A DNA stretch of 64,000 nucleotides from Bacteroidota bacterium. GTDB taxonomy: Bacteria; Bacteroidota; Ignavibacteria; UBA10030; UBA8401. The notes beneath the pieces are model-generated. The model was given only the letters and a program-made list of their open reading frames with translations, ran no database searches and had not been told where the DNA came from. A program made the translations under genes and the position numbers. The stretch is from positions 186,001 through 250,000 of the forward strand of contig JAJYOK010000002.1 of NCBI GenBank assembly GCA_021796215.1, in the 5' to 3' direction. This document shows positions 53,565 to 63,365 of this stretch, in pieces. How positions within the stretch are numbered: the stretch's first letter is position 1; the number at the start of each line of letters is the position of its first letter.

Positions 53565-56500
53565 TTATTTTTTTTGATCGAGCACCAAACGGATCTTCGC
53601 CAATATTTCATGCTGGCGGTACGGCTTCTGAACAAAACCATCCACACCGGCTTTTAACAATCCTGCTTTTAAGTCAGGCTCAAGAAAACCGCTTGCAAGA
53701 ATTACTCTGACAGACGGAGCGATTTTTTTAATCAAGAAAAACACTTTATCGCCCGTCAATTTGGGAAGCCCCACATCGCTGACAACCACCGCAATATCCC
53801 GCTGATGCTGTGAGAATACCTCCACCGCTTCTTCTCCATCGCCGGCAGTGAGAACGTGATATCCTTTTTGTTCCAGCGTTTCCTGAAGAATTATTCTCAG
53901 CATTTCTTCATCTTCAACAACAAGTATAGTTTCCGTTCCGCCGAGCGATTCCTCTTCGCCTACACTCTCTGCGCTGCCTTCCTCAATGCCGACCTCCGCA
54001 GGAAGAAAAATTGTGAATATTGTTCCTTTCCCCAATTCACTTTCAACACTGATAAAACCACGATGACTTTCAACGATGCCATAAACAACCGACATTCCCA
54101 AGCCGGTTCCCTTGCCCAATCCTTTTGTCGTAAAGAACGGTTCGAAGATGCGACGCCGTGTATTCTCATCCATTCCCGTGCCCGTATCGGAAACAGTGAT
54201 GCAGGTATATTCTGCCGAATCGGCGGTCGGAAATTTTTCGCGGACTGTTTCTTTTGAAACAAGCGACGTGGAGAAGATTAACATTCCGCCGTTGGGCATT
54301 GCATCGCGGGCATTGACGCTGAGATTGAGCACTACTTGATGAAGCTGCGACGCATCTCCTCGTGTAGACGGAAGACCGGAAGCAAGTTCTGTGATAACAC
54401 GGATCGACTTGGGGAACGTTTCAGCAATAAGTTTTGCAAGTTCCTGAATGATGTCGTTAATCCGTACAGATTCGACAAACGTCTCGGTCTTTCTGGCAAA
54501 TGTGAGGAGCTGGCGAACAAGTGCTGCGCCGCGTTGTGTTGCCTTCATAATAGATTCAATTGAAGAATGCATGCCGGGTGAATCCTTTGAAACCCGTTCG
54601 AGCAATGAAGCATGTCCAAGAATAATGCCGAGAATATTATTGAAATCGTGCGCGATACCGCTGGCAAGGGTTCCCATGCTTTCAAGTTTCTGCGCCTGGC
54701 GTATTTCTTCTTCCAGCATTTTTCGCCGGGTAACATCGTGAACAAATCCTTCATGATAGATGGCATTCCCGCTGTCATCACTCACAGTATGGCACGTCAA
54801 TGAAATCCAGACCGGAGAGCCGTTCTTTTTCTTCCATTGATACTCGGAGGTTATAACCTGTGATTCTTTACTATGCTGATGGTCTTCAAAATGCATCGCT
54901 CCTTCACGAGAATTGAAATAGATATCTCGTTGCATCGAAAGCCCCAATAATTCATCTGCGCTTTCATATCCGAGAATATGCGCAAGGCTTTCATTGGCTG
55001 TGCGAACCCTCCCTTCAACCGTTGCCTGAAAGATTCCAACAGGAGACCATGTAAAAATGTCACGGTACTTCAATTCGCTCGCACGAACCAATTCCTCTGC
55101 TTGCTTCCGTTCAGTAATATCGTGGCACACAACCATGATACCGGTAATACTCCCCTTCGCATCCAGCACTGCCGACGCCATAAATTCTCCCCAAAACTTC
55201 GACGAGTCGTGCCGAACTAATTTGTATTCTGTCACTCCAATCGTTGTTTTTGTGACAACGAGGTTCCTGATATTTTTTATAACTTTTGCCTGGTCTTCAG
55301 GAGCAATCCATTGTATGATAGACTTTCCAACAACATTTATTTCCGGAGGGAGATTGAAGATTTCATACATCTTCGGAGAAGCGAACTTCAGAATACCATT
55401 GGGGTCAACAATGGCGATACCGTCGGGAGAAGTATTAATGAGCTGGCGATAATATTGTTCAGAAGAGCGAAGCTGCTCTTCTATTCGCTTGCGTTCGGAA
55501 ATATCCGTAAGAACGACGAGGAGATGAGGCTCTTTGCCGGACATGAATGGAGAAAGCCTTCCGGTAAACCACCCTTTTTCCCCAAATGTTGACTCAAGAT
55601 AAAGATCTATTTGCTGAGTGGCGCCGGCAGCAATCGCTCGTTTCGCAGCATCAAGCAGACCGGAGCTTTTCCACGATTCGATCGTGTGAAAATTCTGTGC
55701 TTGTAACTGCTCAACCGTTGCTCCGACCATGTGCGCTGCTGTCTCATTGGCGGTAACGCATTCGCCGGTTGCTTTGTACGTTAAGATGCCAACAGGTGAA
55801 TTGGCAAGAATCGTTTTCGTAAACTTGTGCGCCTCAATAATCGCAAGCTCCGAGTGCTTGCGGTCTTTCTCCAGCTGTATTGATTCAAGTGCAAAGGCAA
55901 CGTCAGCAGCAAGTTCACCAAGAAGTGCGATTTCTCTTTCATTAAAAAAAGCGACATTCGAAGCATAGAAGTTAATATTCCCCACTGGTTTTCCAAAAAC
56001 GAGGAAAGGAAATGAAGCGACCGAGCGATATCCGCGTTTGAGTGCGTTCTCCCGCCACGGCGCCATACGTTCGTCATGTTCAATATCATTACTGACAAAA
56101 TATTTCCCTTCGCGTATACTGGAAGCGCTTGGACCTTTACCGCGCGGCGAATCATCCACAACAATCTGAAGCTGCTCAAGATAACCGTCAGAGCGGCCAT
56201 AATTCGCATCAACAACAACTTGTTGTGTTGTTTCATCAAGCAAGCCGATCCACACAAGAAGAAATTTGCCGTCCTCAACTGCAATCCGGCATATTTCGTT
56301 GAAAAGCTGCTGGCGATCGCGTGTGCGGACGATTGCCTGATTGACATTGCTGAGCACCTGATACACGCGGTTAAGGTTTCCAATATTTTCCTCTGCGCGC
56401 TTACGCTCGGTAATGTCACGCTGAATGGCAAGAAACGCGACAATGTTTCCCTGCTCATCAAGAACAGAATTCACCGAAGCTTCGACAGAAAGAAGGCGGC

Positions 56501-58145
56501 CATCTTTTGTACGATTAACAATTTCCCACCCGACCGGCTGCTTACTGAGGATCGTTCCCCAAAAACTTTTATATTCTTCCGGTGTTAGTCCGCCTCCTTT
56601 AAGAATACGTGGAGTTGTTTTGCCGATGACTTCTTCCGGCGTGTAACCATACATCCGGGTAAAGCCGGGATTAATAAAAGTAAAATTTCCGTCGCGGTCC
56701 GTCATAAAGATCGCCTCGCCCGACGCATCGACAGCTTTGCGGAGTTTGATAAGCGATTCTTCGACATGTTTGCGTTCGCTAATATCGCGGATAATACCTT
56801 GATAATATTTTTCTCCATCAATCGAAATCTGCCGTGCACTGATTTCTACAGGAATCGATGTGCCGTCTTTCCGCACATGCTGTGTTTCAAACACTAAGCC
56901 CTGTTCTGCATCAATCTGTTCAAGCAGGTTTTGAATGTTCTGCCGCAAATATGCTGGACGAAGATCACGGATATTCAATTGAAGGATTTCTTCACGGGCG
57001 TATCCGTATTTCCTGCATGCCTGATCGTTGACCTCGACAATCTTTCCTTTCACATCGCTCAGAACAATTATGTCGTTCGCGTATTTCACGACACTGTTAA
57101 AATGGCTTACCAATGCTTTTCGCTCAACTTCATCTTCATATTGTTTACGATAGAACAGTGCGCGCTGATGTCTCCACCAAAAACCGATGGCCGAGCCGGC
57201 GGTAATAATCATGCCGACAACAAACATCCATAGAAGCCAGGATTCCTGATGGAGCGAGGCATAAACTTCTTCCTGATCAATTTTTGCAATCAGATACCAC
57301 GGAGTGCCCGGTACTTTTTCCAACGCCGCAAGCACCGGTACTCCCCGATAATCAACGCCTTCAACCGTTCCTTCAATGCCGCGGACTGCCATGCTTGCAG
57401 GAAGATTTGATTCCGTGAGCGGCAATCGGAACTTGAATGCAGTATCTTTTCGATAGCGAAGTTCGTTAAGTGAAAGAATATCATTGCTGTCCCGCCGAAC
57501 AAGAACAATTTCAGATGTGCGGCTCGGTATAGGCCATAACTGAAGCAGCGGGTAAAAGAATTTATACGGATCAATTCTCATGACAAGCACGCCGACAAGC
57601 CTGCCGCCATTCTTCCCCGATTGAACAACTGGAACTAACAAATCAAATGTTGCAGCTTGTAACAGAACAGACCGGCGCAAATCGGAAAGAAGAATTTTTC
57701 TCTGTTGAAATACATTCTGAGCCAGTATGCGCTCGTAAATTCCAATCGTGTCGGCGTGAGCACCGACTGACAGCCTGACTTTTCCTTTGCTGTCAAGAAA
57801 CGTTGCACTCGAATATCCGTTGTGCGCTGTGAACGTTTCAATCCATCTTATTATTTCATCTTTGTAAGCTCCTTGGTTCAAATAACTTTGCAGCTGCCGG
57901 GTGATGGCATCATTTTGAATCATCACGCCATCATTCATGCGTTCACGGCGCCATTGTGCAATGGCTCCAACTTTCAGGTCGGCAATAGCAGCAAGGTCCC
58001 TATATTTTTCATTTTTATTATGCCGCACTAAAGCAGAATAATAATAACCGCCGGCTAAGGTCATTCCCACAATCAGGCAAACAAAGACAGCGATGAGAAT
58101 CCACGGAACGCGGCCGAAGAGCTTCGAAGGTTTTATTTCTGACAT
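53565..58145 (-). CDS. Hybrid sensor histidine kinase with Cache-like, PAS, GAF and receiver domains
   Basis: 1526 residues. Two membrane helices (~13-35 and ~303-325) flank a periplasmic sensor domain, likely Cache-type. Then a run of PAS domains (~345, ~465), a GAF domain (~595-740), and PAS domains near 755, 895 and 1020. HisKA follows at 1140-1205 with phospho-acceptor His1166 in GIAHDFNNILG; the ATPase domain has N1278 and DTGTGMD; the receiver domain occupies 1405-1526 with Asp1457 in SDVGLP. A PAS-rich energy/redox-type sensor. No dedicated DNA-binding output; the partner is unknown. Confidence 0.93.
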   Translation of the reverse strand: MSEIKPSKLFGRVPWILIAVFVCLIVGMTLAGGYYYSALVRHNKNEKYRDLAAIADLKVGAIAQWRRERMNDGVMIQNDAITRQLQSYLNQGAYKDEIIRWIETFTAHNGYSSATFLDSKGKVRLSVGAHADTIGIYERILAQNVFQQRKILLSDLRRSVLLQAATFDLLVPVVQSGKNGGRLVGVLVMRIDPYKFFYPLLQLWPIPSRTSEIVLVRRDSNDILSLNELRYRKDTAFKFRLPLTESNLPASMAVRGIEGTVEGVDYRGVPVLAALEKVPGTPWYLIAKIDQEEVYASLHQESWLLWMFVVGMIITAGSAIGFWWRHQRALFYRKQYEDEVERKALVSHFNSVVKYANDIIVLSDVKGKIVEVNDQACRKYGYAREEILQLNIRDLRPAYLRQNIQNLLEQIDAEQGLVFETQHVRKDGTSIPVEISARQISIDGEKYYQGIIRDISERKHVEESLIKLRKAVDASGEAIFMTDRDGNFTFINPGFTRMYGYTPEEVIGKTTPRILKGGGLTPEEYKSFWGTILSKQPVGWEIVNRTKDGRLLSVEASVNSVLDEQGNIVAFLAIQRDITERKRAEENIGNLNRVYQVLSNVNQAIVRTRDRQQLFNEICRIAVEDGKFLLVWIGLLDETTQQVVVDANYGRSDGYLEQLQIVVDDSPRGKGPSASSIREGKYFVSNDIEHDERMAPWRENALKRGYRSVASFPFLVFGKPVGNINFYASNVAFFNEREIALLGELAADVAFALESIQLEKDRKHSELAIIEAHKFTKTILANSPVGILTYKATGECVTANETAAHMVGATVEQLQAQNFHTIESWKSSGLLDAAKRAIAAGATQQIDLYLESTFGEKGWFTGRLSPFMSGKEPHLLVVLTDISERKRIEEQLRSSEQYYRQLINTSPDGIAIVDPNGILKFASPKMYEIFNLPPEINVVGKSIIQWIAPEDQAKVIKNIRNLVVTKTTIGVTEYKLVRHDSSKFWGEFMASAVLDAKGSITGIMVVCHDITERKQAEELVRASELKYRDIFTWSPVGIFQATVEGRVRTANESLAHILGYESADELLGLSMQRDIYFNSREGAMHFEDHQHSKESQVITSEYQWKKKNGSPVWISLTCHTVSDDSGNAIYHEGFVHDVTRRKMLEEEIRQAQKLESMGTLASGIAHDFNNILGIILGHASLLERVSKDSPGMHSSIESIMKATQRGAALVRQLLTFARKTETFVESVRINDIIQELAKLIAETFPKSIRVITELASGLPSTRGDASQLHQVVLNLSVNARDAMPNGGMLIFSTSLVSKETVREKFPTADSAEYTCITVSDTGTGMDENTRRRIFEPFFTTKGLGKGTGLGMSVVYGIVESHRGFISVESELGKGTIFTIFLPAEVGIEEGSAESVGEEESLGGTETILVVEDEEMLRIILQETLEQKGYHVLTAGDGEEAVEVFSQHQRDIAVVVSDVGLPKLTGDKVFFLIKKIAPSVRVILASGFLEPDLKAGLLKAGVDGFVQKPYRQHEILAKIRLVLDQKK

Positions 58146-58423
58146 TTTTATTTTAAATAATTTTTACAATGGGATAAAATTACCGGAGGAGATATACTTT
58201 TTTGAAGAGATAAAAAAGGAATTACGGCGGAAAATTTCCGGTGGAGTGTAAGACGTTTTCCTTGAACTTCCTTCCAAACTGAATGAACTATCCATTCTTA
58301 AAAAATGCAATCTTAATCGCAACTAAAATACGTTATTTGACACTGAGAGGCAATGAGAAACGACAAATGCGTATCGCGTAAGAGCAAACGCGTTGAAATA
58401 GCAGTCAAAAAGGGGAATAGCAC

Positions 58424-60061
58424 TCAGAATCGGATGCCGATTTCGGCAAAACCGCGGTAGCTTTTCATCGAGGAATCCATCACGTCATCAACGCTGACTG
58501 AGAAATACCACAACCGCGACATTCTGTAATATATCGCGGCCGTCGCTGTACGTGTAAGATAAGGCTGGTTGGTGGTGAAAATCGTGTAGTTATAATAATC
58601 ATATCGAAGCGACAGCAGCATGCTCGGAAAGAGCGACTTGCTGCAATCCACAATAATATCATTCCCGTTTGAATAAACGCCGACTATGTTTGTATATCTT
58701 GCGCCGACGTCCAGATCACTCCCCGCAATATCGCTCATGCGGACAGAGCCGCCAAGATTATGGGAAGCGCGGCCATAGCCATTCTTCGTTCGCAATGCCG
58801 CATCAGCAGACAGAGCAATAAAAAAAGGAAGGCGGACGGTAATATCAGCGCGGTACCCTTGCAAAAGATCTTTGTCAAACAATGTGTCGGAAAATGATTT
58901 CATTGTCTCAAATAAATACACGGTACGCGACGCATCGTATCCGACATTTGCCGAGAGCCATTGCAAAGGATAATAGTTAATAGAAAAATATGTGTTGGAA
59001 AGATTGAGAGCAGGATGCCGAACACCGTTGGAAATAGTATTCAATTCTATCTCAGAGGTTTGATAGAAAGACAATTCCGAGCCGAGAGATAACATGTTTT
59101 GCACATACATAAATTCTCTGTCAAGTTTCGCATTCACCATCTGCCTTCCATAGGCAATGGTTCCGTCATAATTATGAAAGAAATCGCGCCCGGAATGGTA
59201 GTTTAGGAAAAAAGCTCCCTTTGTAGCAGAACTGTTCAGCGTTAACGACTGGTCAATTACTTGCGCGCCGCCAAGCATTCCTGTGGTAAAATTGCCATAG
59301 TGATAAAAGAATTGTACGCCGTCAAAAATGCCCAAGCCGGTAACATATCGCGACGTCATCCTGCCGACACCGAAACCAAAATTCGATCCGGGAAGATCGC
59401 GCTGTAATGTCATTTCGTACATCCGGTGCTGCAAACCTCCCGTATTTCCAAACTGCATGGAATTCCCCGCCATATCAAAATAACTTCTTCCATACAACGT
59501 AAACATCATACCTGTACCGAATAAATTTTGTATATCGAGCCTCAAGATTGCATTCGGTTGGCTGAAATTGAAACGCGGATCGCTTGCACGCACGCCGTTA
59601 TATTGCAGTCCCACCCGGCCGGAAACAATATTTTCACTCGAAGCCTGGCTACTGCCAGTAAACATTGAAGCGACAGCAGGCGACGATTTCGGAAACTGCG
59701 CTTGCGTTTGCTGTGAATCGTGCTGCGCTGCCGTATCAATATGGGCAATTTGGTTATGAAGAATTGGTTTCACAATTGCCGCTGCATCGCCAGCAGCAAA
59801 CTGCGACTGCGAATTGAGGGACTGAGCAGCACTCGAGTGAAGTGAAACCGCAATCACCGCCACTCGCCCGACTGGTTTACCGGAGTGAAGAATTGTCATT
59901 GTATCGCCGACGGCAATTTGCTCCTCGCGTCCTGCGTTAACATACACAACCGATGCTGCTACATACGTAATCGCGTAGCGGTATTCCTTCGTTTCCTGCG
60001 CAGCAGCAAAACGAATACCACAAAGAAAAAGCATGAGCGCTAGAACTTTCCTTATCGCCAT
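58424..60061 (-). CDS. Outer-membrane beta-barrel protein of the cytochrome operon
   Basis: 545 residues. Signal peptide (1-21, FAAAQ). Residues ~25-110 form a small beta domain (VYVNAGREEQIAVGDTMTILHSG), then a Ser/Ala/Gln linker, then a long barrel region with repeated aromatic-ended strands to a C-terminal Phe (YRGFAEIGIRF), the outer-membrane insertion signal. Its ATG overlaps the multihaem cytochrome stop (TAAATGG), so the two are coupled. It may be the porin of a porin-cytochrome complex. No haem motif in it. Confidence 0.8.
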   Translation of the reverse strand: MAIRKVLALMLFLCGIRFAAAQETKEYRYAITYVAASVVYVNAGREEQIAVGDTMTILHSGKPVGRVAVIAVSLHSSAAQSLNSQSQFAAGDAAAIVKPILHNQIAHIDTAAQHDSQQTQAQFPKSSPAVASMFTGSSQASSENIVSGRVGLQYNGVRASDPRFNFSQPNAILRLDIQNLFGTGMMFTLYGRSYFDMAGNSMQFGNTGGLQHRMYEMTLQRDLPGSNFGFGVGRMTSRYVTGLGIFDGVQFFYHYGNFTTGMLGGAQVIDQSLTLNSSATKGAFFLNYHSGRDFFHNYDGTIAYGRQMVNAKLDREFMYVQNMLSLGSELSFYQTSEIELNTISNGVRHPALNLSNTYFSINYYPLQWLSANVGYDASRTVYLFETMKSFSDTLFDKDLLQGYRADITVRLPFFIALSADAALRTKNGYGRASHNLGGSVRMSDIAGSDLDVGARYTNIVGVYSNGNDIIVDCSKSLFPSMLLSLRYDYYNYTIFTTNQPYLTRTATAAIYYRMSRLWYFSVSVDDVMDSSMKSYRGFAEIGIRF

Positions 60062-62647
60062 TTAGTCTCCGCTGCCGCTTGGATGACAACTGTAACACGC
60101 AGTGCTGCTATACACATAGTTTCTCACCCCTGTGTGATGCGGGTCCGTCTGCGCTTGTGTATGACAATTTGTGCAAGTAAAAACCTTGTAGTCGGAAGGA
60201 TTAGTATGGCACGTTGCGCAGACTCCATTAGCGTTGCCGTGACTTGTCGGGAACCACGTATGATTAAATGTCGCACCAGCCCATGTCGTCGTTGTGTGGC
60301 ATGTCTCGCATGTTGTCGGGAATCCCGCCGACGCATGATTCGGATTTGTTGTGCCGTTATAATCCGATGAATGGCACGCATAGCATCCGGAATACACGAG
60401 CTGGAAATTTCCGGCAGTATGGCATGACTGGCATTGCAAACTTGTGTGGGCGCCGGTCAACGGGAATTTCGTCGTATTGTGATCAAATGTCGCAGGCTGC
60501 CATGCTGTCGTGTTGTGGCACGTCAAACAATTATGATCGAAATTTCCGGCTTGATGATTCGGATTTGTTGTTCCCGCAAAATCTGTTGAATGGCAGCTCC
60601 AGCAATCCGTTGGCGTTCCCTGGAATTGTCCATTCTTATGACAGAACATACAATCAGTTGTGAGGTGAGCACCTGTAAGCGGAAAACTGGTTTTGCTGTG
60701 ATCGAATGTTGACGGCTGCCATGCTGTCGTTGAATGGCACGTCGTGCAATCGTGGCTGAATTGTCCTGCCACATGATTTGGAGATGCCACATTAGCAAAA
60801 TCTGTTGCATGGCATGAATAACAGTCTGTTGGAAGACTGGTAAACTGTCCGTTCTTATGGCACGAAGCGCAAGCAACAGTTGTGTGTGCACCAACCAACG
60901 GAAATGCTGTCTTCGAATGATCAAATGTTGACGGCTGCCATGCTGTCGTTGAATGGCACGTCGTGCAATCGTGACTGAATTGTCCTGCCACATGATTCGG
61001 AGATGCCACATTGGCAAAATCTGTTGCATGGCATGAATAACAGTCTGTTGGAAGACTGGTAAACTGCCCGTTCTTATGGCACGAAGCGCAAGCAACTGTT
61101 GTGTGCGCACCGACCAATGGGAACGCTGTCTTCGAATGATCAAACGTTGACGGCTGCCATGCTGTCGTTGAATGACACGTCGTGCAATCGTGACTGAATT
61201 GTCCTGCGACATGATTCGGAGACGCTGCGTTTGCAAAATCTGTTGCATGGCACGAATAACAATCCGTCGGAAGACCAGTAAATTGTCCGTTCTTATGGCA
61301 CGAAGCACAAGCAACTGTTGTGTGCGCACCAACCAGCGGAAATGATGTCTTTGAATGATCGAAGGTTGACGGCTGCCATGCTGTCATCGAATGGCACGTC
61401 GTGCAGTCGTGACTGAATTGTCCTGAAACGTGATTCGGAGACGCTGCGTTTGCAAAATCTGTTGCATGGCATGAATAACAATCAGTCGGAAGAGTAGCAA
61501 ATTGCCCGTTTTTATGGCACGAAGCGCAGTCAACTGTTGTGTGTGCACCGACCAATGGGAACGCTGTCTTCGAATGATCAAACGTTGACGGCTGCCACGC
61601 TGTCATCGAATGGCACGTCGTGCAATCGTGACTGAATTGTCCTGAAACGTGATTCGGAGATGAAACTCTGACGAAATCTGTTTGATGACATGAAAAACAA
61701 TCTGTCGAGATCGCCTTAAACTGTCCGTTCTTGTGGCATGATGCGCAAGCCACCGTTGCATGCGCGCCAACCAGTGGAAATGATGTTTTCGAATGATCAA
61801 ATGTTGCCGGCTTCCACGCTGTCATTGTATGGCAGGTCATACAATCGTGAGTAAATTTCCCTGTTTGATGATTCGGGGATTTGGTGCTGGCAAAATCCTG
61901 TTGATGACATGAAAAACAATCTGTCGGCAGAGTAACAAACTGCCCGTTCTTATGACACGAAGCGCAGTCAACAGTAGCGTGTGCACCAACAAGCGGGAAG
62001 TTTGTCTTCGAGTGATCAAATGTTGCCGGTTTCCAAGCAGTCATAGTATGGCACGTCATACAATCATGACTGAATTGTCCTGTTTGATGATTCGGAGATA
62101 CCGTCTGAGCAAAATCTTTCTGATGGCAGGAAAAACAATCATGAGAAAGACCAGCAAACACATTATTGGTATGGCATGATGCACAATCAACGGAGCGGTG
62201 CGCTCCAATAAGAGGGAAATTTGTTTTTGAATGATCGAAAATTGACGGCTGCCATCCATTCATCGTGTGGCATGTGATGCAGTCATGAGAAAATTTCCCA
62301 AGCACGTGATTCGGTGTCAGTGCCCGTACAAAATCTTTCTGATGACATGAAAAGCATGTGGTTGGAGCTCCGGAAAAATTTTTAATTGAGTGACATTGAA
62401 CGCACGCTACAGTTGCATGTTGTCCCTGAAGAGGGAAACCTGTTGTCGCATGATTGAACTTCATCGGCTGGGCAAGTTCTTTCCATGACTCGGTCGTATG
62501 GCAGTTCGCACATGGAATTGACAGCTTTCCGTGCGGAGACTGTTGTGCAACCGTCACCGCAATGAAAGCACACTGAAGGAACAGCACCAGTTTCCACCGT
62601 TTCACTTTCTTTCCCGCTGTCAAAGTATGTCTGTTTATAATGAACAA
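60062..62647 (-). CDS. Multihaem cytochrome with ten tandem repeats (34 CxxCH motifs)
   Basis: 861 residues. A signal peptide-like start is followed by 34 CxxCH haem sites. Ten tandem units of 73 residues (219 bp) hold three haem motifs each, in the order CASCH, CYSCH, CTTCH, plus additional His (PNH, FSHDC, FDHS, GAH) that may be distal ligands. One motif precedes the array and three follow it. Middle units are nearly identical. The frame starts at TTG 62647 with AAAGG 6 nt upstream; GTG 62605 would give a cleaner signal peptide. Likely an exported electron conduit. Frame, repeats and motif count are read directly. Confidence 0.92.
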   Translation of the reverse strand: MFIINRHTLTAGKKVKRWKLVLFLQCAFIAVTVAQQSPHGKLSIPCANCHTTESWKELAQPMKFNHATTGFPLQGQHATVACVQCHSIKNFSGAPTTCFSCHQKDFVRALTPNHVLGKFSHDCITCHTMNGWQPSIFDHSKTNFPLIGAHRSVDCASCHTNNVFAGLSHDCFSCHQKDFAQTVSPNHQTGQFSHDCMTCHTMTAWKPATFDHSKTNFPLVGAHATVDCASCHKNGQFVTLPTDCFSCHQQDFASTKSPNHQTGKFTHDCMTCHTMTAWKPATFDHSKTSFPLVGAHATVACASCHKNGQFKAISTDCFSCHQTDFVRVSSPNHVSGQFSHDCTTCHSMTAWQPSTFDHSKTAFPLVGAHTTVDCASCHKNGQFATLPTDCYSCHATDFANAASPNHVSGQFSHDCTTCHSMTAWQPSTFDHSKTSFPLVGAHTTVACASCHKNGQFTGLPTDCYSCHATDFANAASPNHVAGQFSHDCTTCHSTTAWQPSTFDHSKTAFPLVGAHTTVACASCHKNGQFTSLPTDCYSCHATDFANVASPNHVAGQFSHDCTTCHSTTAWQPSTFDHSKTAFPLVGAHTTVACASCHKNGQFTSLPTDCYSCHATDFANVASPNHVAGQFSHDCTTCHSTTAWQPSTFDHSKTSFPLTGAHLTTDCMFCHKNGQFQGTPTDCWSCHSTDFAGTTNPNHQAGNFDHNCLTCHNTTAWQPATFDHNTTKFPLTGAHTSLQCQSCHTAGNFQLVYSGCYACHSSDYNGTTNPNHASAGFPTTCETCHTTTTWAGATFNHTWFPTSHGNANGVCATCHTNPSDYKVFTCTNCHTQAQTDPHHTGVRNYVYSSTACYSCHPSGSGD
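60690..62330 (-). repeat. 219-bp tandem repeat array inside the cytochrome gene
   Basis: Successive copies can be read at period 219 bp, for example the GACGGCTGCCATGCTGTC block at ~60711, 60930 and 61149. Units in the middle of the array (~60700-61500) are almost identical at DNA level; those at the ends are diverged. This points to recent expansion by unequal crossover. Confidence 0.85.
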
Positions 62648-62660
62648 CAGAAACCTTTCG

Positions 62661-63239
62661 TCAACGATTCCCTAATTGTGTTAATCCTGCCGATGCTTTT
62701 TTTGCGTCATCAGTGCCCGGCGCAAGCGCAATTAACTTTTTCCACCAGCGAGCAGCATCTTCCGTTTTTCCCATTGTCGCGTACAATGCACCTTTGTTAT
62801 AAAGCGCCGAAGGCTGTGACGGATGGTAACGCAAAAGTCGGTTCGTTACATCCATCGCCTGATCGTAACGTCCAGCCTGTGCATAACATACTGAAAGATT
62901 AAGAAGAACCGATTCATCTTTCGGTGCAATTGCATTCGCCCGCTCAAGATAAGGAATTGCTTCAGCATGGCGATTTGCATCTATCAACGCAGCCGCAAGC
63001 ATGGAAAGATGTGCAACGTTCTTTGGATCTTTCTTCACTGCCGATTCCAGCACGGCGATCTGATGAACAACATCGGGATGAACGTTTGAAGTTGAAGACA
63101 TAGATGGATTATGCGGCGATACAACTCCGCTCGCCTGAGTAATCGCATCTCCCTGAGGCGCATTGTACAAGACAAGGGCAAAAACCACCACACCGATTAA
63201 AAGAAAAATGACGCCGAAGGAAATTGCTTTTGATGACAT
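62661..63239 (-). CDS. TPR protein with N-terminal membrane anchor
   Basis: 192 residues from ATG 63239, which has AAGGGA upstream. One membrane helix (~9-27), then about three TPR units (AHLSMLAAALIDANRHAEAI; VLLNLSVCYAQAGRYDQAM; ALYNKGALYATMGKTEDAA). Resembles the TPR part of CcmH/NrfG-like cytochrome maturation factors. It directly precedes the multihaem cytochrome gene (13 bp), so a role in haem attachment or assembly is suggested by context. Confidence 0.85.
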   Translation of the reverse strand: MSSKAISFGVIFLLIGVVVFALVLYNAPQGDAITQASGVVSPHNPSMSSTSNVHPDVVHQIAVLESAVKKDPKNVAHLSMLAAALIDANRHAEAIPYLERANAIAPKDESVLLNLSVCYAQAGRYDQAMDVTNRLLRYHPSQPSALYNKGALYATMGKTEDAARWWKKLIALAPGTDDAKKASAGLTQLGNR

Positions 63240-63248
63240 TATCATCCC

Positions 63249-63365
63249 TTAATTTTTCACAAGATGTACCTGAAGCCGTTCCGAAGAAACAGTGTCAGCA
63301 CTCGGCGCGAGAAAATGCGTGGGTGGAGTTGGAGGTATAAAAAAGAGCAACAATACATACCTCAT
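63249..63365 (-). CDS. Possible 38-residue leader protein of the cytochrome operon
   Basis: ATG 63365 to TAA 63251-63249. It begins MRYVLLLFFIPPTPP, a short hydrophobic start followed by a polar end with no cysteine. Its stop is 9 bp before the TPR start codon, and the AAGGGA ribosome site of that gene overlaps it. Likely translated and coupled, but real function unknown; it could be an artefact of a leader region. Confidence 0.35.
   Translation of the reverse strand: MRYVLLLFFIPPTPPTHFLAPSADTVSSERLQVHLVKN

Noticed and set aside
60523-61800. Several open frames, all rich in Arg, Ile and His, alongside the cytochrome array
   Set aside because: They are alternative-frame readings of the 219-bp repeats; they repeat with the same period and have no start signals or domain content.
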